6,440 nucleotides of DNA from Anaerolineae bacterium (GTDB lineage: Bacteria > Chloroflexota > Anaerolineae > B4-G1 > SLSP01): NCBI GenBank assembly GCA_016934645.1, contig JAFGSL010000143.1, positions 1 through 6,440 on the forward strand, written 5' to 3'. Every line of letters begins with the position of its first letter. Position 1 is the stretch's first letter. Both the position numbers and the translations under genes were made by a program. Shown here in pieces: positions 1-5,102 of this stretch. Under the pieces are notes generated by a model. The model searched no databases. It was not told the DNA's origin and was given only the letters and a program-made list of their open reading frames with translations.

Positions 1-108
1 GATATGATAGACCGTCATTTAACCAACCAAGAAGCCTTCGTTTTCCGCTGGCTTCCCTATTTCTGAAAAAGTGTCGGGTAGCTAGTTCGTAATTCAGTAG
101 GGGGGGGC
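1..108. other. Non-coding leader upstream of the ABC operon
   Basis: No coding region could be supported here. The stretch holds a small inverted repeat, GAAGCC (31-36) with GGCTTC (50-55), separated by 13 nt. This is too weak to call a terminator or riboswitch. It ends in an 8-G run directly before the first start codon of the ABC operon. The operon promoter probably lies here or just upstream of the window, but no convincing -35/-10 pair is visible. What gene lies to the left cannot be told. Confidence 0.5.
99..107 (+). promoter_or_regulatory. G-tract ribosome-binding region of the ABC ATPase
   Basis: An A followed by eight consecutive Gs (100-107) sits one base before the ATG at 109. The AGGGGG part can serve as a Shine-Dalgarno sequence with a short spacer. 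A homopolymer at this place is unusual: gain or loss of a G would change the spacing to the start codon. The run length could also be a sequencing or assembly error. Confidence 0.55.
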
Positions 109-1026
109 ATGACTACAGTTCAAGTTTCTCACGTCAGCAAATCTTTTGGCGACGTCAAGGCGGTGCAGGACGTCTCCTTCGAGGTCTATCCGGGCGAGGT
201 GTTCGGCCTGTTGGGACCGAACGGCGCGGGCAAAACGACGACGATCCGCATGATGCTGGATATTTTCCGGCCCGACGGCGGCGAGATCACGATCTTCGAC
301 GGCAAATTGACCGAAGATAAGAAGAATCGCATCGGCTACATGCCGGAAGAGCGTGGCCTGTACAAAGACCTGAAGCTGGAACCGACGCTTATTTTCCTGG
401 CGACGCTCAAGGGCATCGACGAGGCCACGGCGCGCACGCGTCTCGATCCCTGGCTTACGCGCTTTGATTTGCAGGATTATCGTCAGCAGAAGGTGCAGAA
501 CCTCAGCAAGGGGATGCAGCAGAAGGCACAGATCATCGCCACACTGCTCCACGACCCAGAACTGCTGGTGGTCGATGAGCCGTTTGCTGGATTGGATCCG
601 GTGAACACGCGTCTGGTGAAGGACATCATCGAGGAATTGCGCCAGCAAGGCAAAACGATCATCATGTCGGCCCACCAGATGCACCAGGTCGAGGCACTGT
701 GCAATCGCATTGTGCTCATCGATCACGGGCGCAACGTCCTCTACGGCGAGGTAGACCAGATCAAGCGCGACTTTTCCGGTAACGCGCTGACCATCGAGGG
801 CCAGGGCGATTTCACCAATCTGCCCGGCGTTTTGGAAGCGCGCCGTCACAACGGGACGTGGAACCTGACATTGGGGGTCGGCGTGGATTCGCAGGACGTG
901 CTGCGGGCGATTATGCGCCAGGACAATGTCAAACTGGAGCGTTTTGAGATCGCCGAACCTTCGCTCGAAGACATCTTCGTCACCGTGGTGCAGCACGCCG
1001 GACGCGAGGAGGCGGCGCATGCGTAA
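109..1026 (+). CDS. ABC transporter ATP-binding protein, NatA/YhaQ-like, with DUF4162 C-terminal domain
   Basis: This is the cytoplasmic ATPase of an ABC-2 type exporter, 305 aa. The motifs are in order: Walker A GPNGAGKT (residues 36-43); a Q-loop region reading YMPEERGLY (77-85), where Glu80 stands in place of the usual Gln; signature LSKGMQQK (132-139), a variant of LSGGQ; Walker B LLVVDE (152-157); D-loop AGLDP (160-164); and switch His189. The MPEERGLY form is, from family knowledge, common in the YhaQ/NatA-like group, so it is not evidence of inactivation. Residues from about 210 to the end resemble DUF4162, ending in the typical EPSLEDIFVTVV. The start at 109 gives a full-length N-terminal strand before Walker A and follows a G-rich ribosome-binding region. 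The gene overlaps the next by 8 nt, so translation is probably coupled. The substrate is unknown; relatives include sodium efflux and peptide or drug exporters. The ATPase assignment is secure, the transport role inferred. Confidence 0.95.
   Translation: MTTVQVSHVSKSFGDVKAVQDVSFEVYPGEVFGLLGPNGAGKTTTIRMMLDIFRPDGGEITIFDGKLTEDKKNRIGYMPEERGLYKDLKLEPTLIFLATLKGIDEATARTRLDPWLTRFDLQDYRQQKVQNLSKGMQQKAQIIATLLHDPELLVVDEPFAGLDPVNTRLVKDIIEELRQQGKTIIMSAHQMHQVEALCNRIVLIDHGRNVLYGEVDQIKRDFSGNALTIEGQGDFTNLPGVLEARRHNGTWNLTLGVGVDSQDVLRAIMRQDNVKLERFEIAEPSLEDIFVTVVQHAGREEAAHA
1006..1012 (+). promoter_or_regulatory. Shine-Dalgarno site for permease A
   Basis: GAGGAGG lies inside the end of the ATPase gene, 6 nt before the ATG at 1019. 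It decides the start of permease A in favour of 1019 over the in-frame ATG at 926, which has no such site and would overlap the ATPase by about 100 nt. Confidence 0.8.
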
Positions 1027-2251
1027 CTTGTGGTTGGTCGCAAAACACGAATACCTGAAAATCGTCAAGCAGAAGTCGTTTTTGATCGGCACACTGGGTA
1101 TTCCGGTGTTAATTATCGTGGTGATGGCGGTGAGCATCCTGGTGGCGTTGGGCCAGCGCGGTAACCTGCCGCTGGGCTATGTGGATCACGCCGGCATCCT
1201 GAGTGACGCGGTAACGCTGCCCGTGCCTGACAAGGGGGAACCGCCGGTCGCTATCCGCGCCTTCGCCGATGAAGCCGCCGCGCAGACCGCTCTGGAAGCG
1301 CGCACCGTCCAGGCGTACTACGTCGTGCCCGCCGATTACGTGCGATCCGGGAGTGTCCATCTTTTCTTCCTCAACAAGCGCCCCGGTGAGACAGTCCAGG
1401 AAGATTTCACGAATTTCCTGCAGGCCAATCTGTTAGCCGATCAGCCTGCCGATGTCCGGCGGCGGATGCTGGAAGGTTCCAATGTGATGTTCCGCTCTAT
1501 CGATGGGAGCCGGGAACTCGATAGCGCGAATATAGTCGGGTTCATCCTGCCGTTTGTGGTGGCGTTCTTCTTCGTCTTCGCGGTGATGAACGCGGGCAGC
1601 TACATGCTTCAGGCTGTGACCGACGAGAAGGAGAATCGCACGATTGAGGTCCTCGCCACGTCTATTCGTCCCGAAGAACTGATCGGCGGCAAGGCGCTGG
1701 GATTGATGAGCGTAGGTTTCACACAGTTGGCTATCTGGGTTCTAACCGGCGTGCTGGCCTTGCTCGTGGCTTCGCCGTTCGTGCCGGAGGTGCAGGGGCT
1801 GCGTATTCCGTGGTCGTTCCTCGGCGTCGCCGTGCTCTACTTTGTGCCGGCCTACGCGCTGATCGCCGGGCTGATGACCGCCGTGGGCGGCATGGTCACC
1901 GATCTGCGCCAGGGCCAGCAGATCACCGGCATCCTCAACCTCTTCTTCACGCTGCCCTTCTTCTTCGTCGCGTTGATTATGGCGAAACCCGATAGCCCGC
2001 TCCTCGTCGTTCTGACGTTGTTCCCGACGACGGCCTTCGTCACCATCACCATGCGCTGGGCGATGACGATCGTGCCGCTGTGGCAACTGGGGCTGAGTTG
2101 GGCGCTGCTGGTCACGTCCGCCGTGGTGAGCGTGTGGCTCGCGGCGCGCATCTTCCGCCTGGGGATGCTGCGGTATGGGCAGGCATTGAACGTCAAAACG
2201 ATCGTCGCGTCGCTGCGCCGTGGTAACGGGTTGCGCGCGGAGCGATTGTGA
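1019..2251 (+). CDS. ABC-2 family permease A, NatB-like
   Basis: This is a membrane subunit of the exporter, 410 aa from the ATG at 1019. It begins MRNLWLVAKHEY, the cytoplasmic amphipathic start typical of NatB/ABC2_membrane_3 proteins. Hydrophobic segments lie at about 21-44, 171-195, 226-250, 265-290, 302-322 and 326-342/355-377. A large extracytoplasmic domain spans about 45-170, with GYVDHAG at 53-59 and YYVVPADY at 100-107. After the second membrane segment comes EKENRTIEVLATSIRP (203-218), the conserved cytoplasmic segment likely to contact the ATPase. The start is set by a strong Shine-Dalgarno site within the preceding gene, and the end lies 13 nt before permease B. The same order of motifs in permease B shows that the two are paralogues and likely partners in a heterodimer. 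The family is clear; substrate and direction of transport are inferred from the family only. Confidence 0.93.
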   Translation: MRNLWLVAKHEYLKIVKQKSFLIGTLGIPVLIIVVMAVSILVALGQRGNLPLGYVDHAGILSDAVTLPVPDKGEPPVAIRAFADEAAAQTALEARTVQAYYVVPADYVRSGSVHLFFLNKRPGETVQEDFTNFLQANLLADQPADVRRRMLEGSNVMFRSIDGSRELDSANIVGFILPFVVAFFFVFAVMNAGSYMLQAVTDEKENRTIEVLATSIRPEELIGGKALGLMSVGFTQLAIWVLTGVLALLVASPFVPEVQGLRIPWSFLGVAVLYFVPAYALIAGLMTAVGGMVTDLRQGQQITGILNLFFTLPFFFVALIMAKPDSPLLVVLTLFPTTAFVTITMRWAMTIVPLWQLGLSWALLVTSAVVSVWLAARIFRLGMLRYGQALNVKTIVASLRRGNGLRAERL

Positions 2252-2260
2252 GAGAGGTGA
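2251..2260 (+). promoter_or_regulatory. Shine-Dalgarno site for permease B
   Basis: AGAGAGGTGA begins at the last base of the permease A stop codon and ends 4 nt before the ATG at 2265. It supports 2265 as the start over an in-frame start at 2220 that lies inside permease A. The 13-nt intergenic gap is almost entirely this site. Confidence 0.75.
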
Positions 2261-2264
2261 CACA

Positions 2265-3521
2265 ATGCGCAATGTTATGATCGTCATCAAACATGAAATT
2301 CGCAATACACTGGGCAAGCCTTCGTTCTGGCTGACCACGTTTCTCTTGCCTGCCGTCATCATGGTCTTTACCTTTGGCGCGCAAGTCCTCAGTCGCAGTG
2401 CCTTCGAGGACGAGGAGGACGTGCTGTCCGGCGAGGATGGAAATGCTGCTCTGGCTATCGGCTACGTCGATCACGCCGGGCTGATCGCGGCGCTGCCGCC
2501 CGGCATCCCAACGACGTTTGTGCAGTCGTTCCCGGATGAAGAAGCGGCTCATGCGGCGCTGGTCGATGGCCGACTGCGGGAATATTACGTGATTCCGTCA
2601 GACTACCTCGCGACCGGCGATCTGGTCGCCGTCGAGAAAGAGTTCGCCCCGCTGGGCAATATGGGGACGACCGATGTATTCCGTTATATCGTGAGCTACA
2701 ACCTGGTTGGGGATGAAGCGTTGGCCACACGGATCGCCTATCCCATCACCAATCTGCAAACGACTGCCCTGGAAGCGACGGACTCCAATGTCGATCAGGA
2801 CTACGGAACCCGCTTCATCGTGGGCTACGGTGTGCTCTTCATCTTCTTCTTTGTACTGACGATGAGCAGCGGGTTTATGCTGCGGAGTGTCTCACGGGAG
2901 AAGGAGAACCAGACCGTGGAAGTGTTGTTGGTCAGCTTGCGCCCGCGCGATCTGATGCTGGGGAAGGTGCTCGGTCTGGGAGCGGTGGCGCTGCTGCAGA
3001 TGGTGATCTGGTTGGGCGGCAGCTATCTGACGCTGAATCGGGGCGGATCGGCTCTGGCGTCGTTGGGCATTGTGATCGGCAGTATCACATTGCCGCAGGG
3101 GTTTGTGGTGTGGGGGTTGCTCTACTTTGTGCTTGGCTACATCCTTTACGCTTCGCTTCTGGGCGCAATCGGCGCGCTCGCGCCAAACACCCGCGAGACG
3201 GGGCAGTTTACCTTCATCGCCATGTTGCCGTTGATGCTGCCCATGTGGCTCAACTCAGTTTTCATCCAAGCGCCGAACGGCGCGCTGGCGACCATCGTCA
3301 GCCTCTTCCCGCTGACCGCGCCCACGTCGATGCTGCCGCGTCTGGCAGCGGGCGGCGTGCCGTTCTGGCAGCCGTTGGTCGGCCTGAGCGCTCTGGCGGC
3401 GACGACGTACCTCTTCGTGCTCATCGCCGCGCGCTTTTTCCGCGCCGACACGTTGCTCTCCAGCGCAAGCATGAGCTGGGGTCGAGTGGTGGAGGAATTT
3501 AAGAAAGGGAGTAAGCAGTAA
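2265..3521 (+). CDS. ABC-2 family permease B, NatB-like, paralogue of permease A
   Basis: This is the second membrane subunit of the exporter, 418 aa from the ATG at 2265 (MRNVMIVIKHEI). Hydrophobic segments lie at about 21-43, 183-205, 235-256, 278-305, 315-336, 341-357 and 368-392. The extracytoplasmic domain spans about 45-182. Near its start is an acidic stretch (FEDEEDVLSGED, 47-58) that permease A lacks. Shared landmarks with permease A are GYVDHAG (66-72), YYVIPSDY (107-114) and EKENQTVEVLLVSLRP (212-227). Overall divergence is high, which suggests an old duplication and distinct roles in a heterodimer. The last residues (KKGSKQ) and the TAA stop fall in the left arm of a heptanucleotide repeat array, so the exact C-terminus may have been shaped by the repeat. 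The family is firm; the substrate is unknown. Confidence 0.93.
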   Translation: MRNVMIVIKHEIRNTLGKPSFWLTTFLLPAVIMVFTFGAQVLSRSAFEDEEDVLSGEDGNAALAIGYVDHAGLIAALPPGIPTTFVQSFPDEEAAHAALVDGRLREYYVIPSDYLATGDLVAVEKEFAPLGNMGTTDVFRYIVSYNLVGDEALATRIAYPITNLQTTALEATDSNVDQDYGTRFIVGYGVLFIFFFVLTMSSGFMLRSVSREKENQTVEVLLVSLRPRDLMLGKVLGLGAVALLQMVIWLGGSYLTLNRGGSALASLGIVIGSITLPQGFVVWGLLYFVLGYILYASLLGAIGALAPNTRETGQFTFIAMLPLMLPMWLNSVFIQAPNGALATIVSLFPLTAPTSMLPRLAAGGVPFWQPLVGLSALAATTYLFVLIAARFFRADTLLSSASMSWGRVVEEFKKGSKQ

Positions 3522-3632
3522 GGAGTATGGAGTAAGGGTGGGGGTAGGGAGTCGGGATTTGGTCAATCTCGCTCCCTACTTCGTACTTCGTACTCCATAC
3601 TCCATACTCCATACTCCCTACTCCCTACTTCA
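3507..3632. repeat. Inverted pair of heptanucleotide repeat arrays spanning two convergent gene ends
   Basis: The left arm on the plus strand reads GGGAGTA, AGCAGTA, AGGAGTA, TGGAGTA (3507-3534), then a degenerate stretch and GGGAGTC (3547-3553). The right arm is eight units of TACTYCN (3577-3632): TACTTCG twice, TACTCCA three times, TACTCCC twice, TACTTCA. Positions 3507-3534 and 3598-3625 are complementary at 25 of 28 positions, with a 13-bp perfect core (3522-3534). An inner 8-bp stem pairs 3544-3551 with 3572-3579. The stop codon of permease B (3519-3521) and that of the minus-strand gene (3627-3625) both lie in the arms. The structure could act as a bidirectional transcription end, although neither side has a long T-run. 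It resembles the short tandemly repeated heptamers known from cyanobacterial genomes in period only; identity with a named family is not claimed. Confidence 0.9.
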
Positions 3633-5043
3633 AAATATAATACGTCCCCCGCTTCTCGCCAATCTTGAGGACGACACCGCGTTCGACCAAATCCACCAGA
3701 TCCAGGCGTAGTGTCTCGGCGGTCACGTCGGGGCAGAGGGTTTGGTAGTCACGGTTGGTGATGCGCTCGTTCTGCTGGAGGTAAGCCAGCGCCTTCGCCT
3801 GGCGCTCGTTCATCGTCAGATCGACGTTAACGGGCACAACGGGTTGGCGCTTGTGGACGTTCTCGAAGATAACGGTGAACGCATAATCTAGCGCGCGGAA
3901 CTGGGGCGGCGGATGCCCGGCGTTCACCATATCCTGGATCATCAGGTCCACACCAAGCCCCAGTTCTTCGATGTAGCCCCAATGGAACAAGCCGTTGACG
4001 ATGCGCGGGTTGCGCGAGAAGTGCTCATCCACAATATTGTCGATGGTGATGAAACCGGGAAGCCCGCCGGGGCTGGAGATCTCTAGCCGATCGCTGAACA
4101 TCCGCACTTCGATAGCACGACCGCGCAAGCGATAGTCGCGGTGCGCCACGGCATTCACCAGTGCCTCGCGGATGGCGGTCGGTGGATATTGCCATTGCTC
4201 TTTGCGCTCCAGACCGCGCACCACTGCGCCCACGCGGATCTCATCCTGGAGGATGTCCCACGCGCGCTGGATGATGTGCGCCAGTGCTCCCTTGAACTCC
4301 ACACGCCGCCCATAGCCTGGATCGCCTTGTTCTCTGTGGGCTTGCGTGCCGTCGAAGCGCACGAACGTCAGTCCGCTGCGAGGGATGAATGCCTGTGGGT
4401 TCTTGCCGAAGAGGAGAATACCTGCTATGGTCGGTTGGCCTCCAGGGAGCAGCCATCCCATTTCCTCGAGTACGTCATCGAGCGGGCGGCTCAACGGGCG
4501 TCCTTGGCGCTTTTCCCACATCTCGACAAATTCGCGCAGCGTGTCATCGTCGAAATCGTCGCGCGTCGCGCCGGCAACCGGTTCGGCTTCGTATTCTCCC
4601 GTGGAGCGGCTGGTAATGATTTGCTGCAACTGCGCGCCGGAGAGGGCGCGATTTTCTGCTCCTGCGCGCACTATCACCCGCCCATCTTTCAAAGTGTGCA
4701 GTTCCATGCTACGCTGAACGCGTCCTACAAAGACGAATGCTCCGCCGGTTTCGATTTGTTCCCAATGCACGGGGACCGGTGGGCGGCAGAGTCGCTGGGC
4801 CTGTTGGATGATTTCGTCGAACTCTTCGGGGTAGATTTCGCCAGTGGGGGTGCCAGCAGCCAGTTTACTGTCGCCGGGATCGCCGCTGTCTCCAGCGACG
4901 CCGCTGTCTCCAGCGACGCCGACATAGAGTGTGCCGCCATCAGCGTTGGCGAATGCCACCATCGTCTCGGCCAGCAGCGTCGCGTCTGCCGTCGGCAGTA
5001 GCGCTGTCAATTGACTGGAACGAGGCCGGATTGTGTTGCGCAT
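3625..5043 (-). CDS. AlbA_2 (Schlafen-type) / GHKL ATPase-like / winged-helix protein
   Basis: This 472-aa protein has the architecture of predicted transcriptional regulators often mislabelled as RecG-like helicases. Residues about 10-145 form an AlbA_2-type nucleic-acid-binding domain with AFANADGGTLYVGV (30-43). Residues about 205-385 form a HATPase_c_4-like domain with REALVNAVAHRDY (292-304), EISSPGGLP (321-329), HFSRNPRI (341-348) and EELGLGVDLM (359-368). The last 70 residues or so, starting near MNERQAKALAYL, look like a winged helix. The ATG at 5043 follows AGAGAGG by 7 nt. The usual acidic E...EFK strand at the start of AlbA_2 is not recognisable, so nuclease activity as in Schlafen proteins is not expected. 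A Gly-X-Y stretch (42-59) interrupts the domain. The gene lies downstream of gyrA on the same strand, and its TAG stop lies in a heptad array. The target is unknown; DNA or RNA binding is inferred from the family. Confidence 0.85.
   Translation of the reverse strand: MRNTIRPRSSQLTALLPTADATLLAETMVAFANADGGTLYVGVAGDSGVAGDSGDPGDSKLAAGTPTGEIYPEEFDEIIQQAQRLCRPPVPVHWEQIETGGAFVFVGRVQRSMELHTLKDGRVIVRAGAENRALSGAQLQQIITSRSTGEYEAEPVAGATRDDFDDDTLREFVEMWEKRQGRPLSRPLDDVLEEMGWLLPGGQPTIAGILLFGKNPQAFIPRSGLTFVRFDGTQAHREQGDPGYGRRVEFKGALAHIIQRAWDILQDEIRVGAVVRGLERKEQWQYPPTAIREALVNAVAHRDYRLRGRAIEVRMFSDRLEISSPGGLPGFITIDNIVDEHFSRNPRIVNGLFHWGYIEELGLGVDLMIQDMVNAGHPPPQFRALDYAFTVIFENVHKRQPVVPVNVDLTMNERQAKALAYLQQNERITNRDYQTLCPDVTAETLRLDLVDLVERGVVLKIGEKRGTYYILK
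4867..4921 (-). repeat. 18-bp tandem duplication encoding collagen-like Gly-X-Y triplets
   Basis: An 18-bp unit is repeated exactly (4882-4899 and 4900-4917), and the period holds over 4881-4921. A degenerate third copy lies at about 4868-4884. It is in frame and encodes GVA-GDS-GVA-GDS-GDP-GDS at residues 42-59 of the AlbA_2 protein, six triplets in a row with Gly first. Six triplets are too few to expect a stable collagen helix, so a flexible acidic loop is the simpler reading. Confidence 0.85.
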
Positions 5044-5050
5044 ATGAGTT

Positions 5051-5057
5051 CCTCTCT
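5051..5057 (-). promoter_or_regulatory. Shine-Dalgarno site for the AlbA_2 protein
   Basis: On the minus strand AGAGAGG ends 7 nt before the ATG at 5043. It supports that start; the next in-frame Met (residue 28) would remove the beginning of the AlbA_2 domain. Confidence 0.75.
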
Positions 5058-5080
5058 AAAAAGCGGGATTAGACAATCCC
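5058..5080 (-). terminator. Weak hairpin with T-run between gyrA and the AlbA_2 gene
   Basis: On the minus strand, GGGATT (5080-5075), a 4-nt loop GTCT and AATCCC (5070-5065) form a perfect 6-bp stem, followed by GC and five Ts (5062-5058). The form is that of an intrinsic terminator or attenuator, 6 nt after the gyrA stop codon. The stem is short and only half GC, so partial read-through into the next gene is likely. The Shine-Dalgarno site of the AlbA_2 gene begins directly after it. Confidence 0.45.
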
Positions 5081-5102
5081 AAATTCCTATTCCCCAATCC
5101 CT
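5075..5102 (-). repeat. Short degenerate heptad array at the 3' end of gyrA
   Basis: Read on the minus strand, four consecutive 7-mers AGGGATT, GGGGAAT, AGGAATT and TGGGATT run from 5102 to 5075. They encode the last residues of GyrA (GIGE), supply its TAG stop (5089-5087) and continue into the spacer. The unit resembles the NGGAGTA heptads at 3507-3632 in length, G-rich start and T/A-rich end, but differs in sequence. Four imperfect units could arise by chance more easily than the larger array. Confidence 0.55.

Noticed and set aside
3..8. TATGAT as a -10 box for the ABC operon
   Set aside because: The -35 region would lie outside the window, so the match cannot be assessed.
77..85. Inactive ABC ATPase because the Q-loop Gln is Glu (protein residue 80; the coordinates of this entry are residue numbers)
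   Set aside because: MPEERGLY is the common form in the YhaQ/NatA-like group, and Walker A, Walker B, signature and switch His are all intact.
926..1018. Earlier ATG in frame with permease A
   Set aside because: It would add 31 polar residues inside the ATPase gene without a Shine-Dalgarno site; 1019 has GAGGAGG at ideal spacing and gives the usual N-terminus.
94..1137. Long minus-strand open frame (347 codons) opposite the ABC ATPase
   Set aside because: It is antisense to a gene with every ABC motif intact, its protein resembles no family I know, and long antisense frames are common in GC-rich DNA.
1742..2362. Minus-strand open frame across the end of permease A and start of permease B
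   Set aside because: The protein is rich in His, Arg, Gln and Glu as expected from reading a membrane-protein gene backwards, and it crosses two well-supported genes.
3577..3632. CRISPR array
   Set aside because: The units are 7 bp long with no spacers between them, and no cas genes are nearby.
4141..5001. Plus-strand open frame (286 codons) opposite the AlbA_2 gene
   Set aside because: It mirrors a well-supported minus-strand gene, shows no recognisable motifs and has no clear ribosome-binding site.
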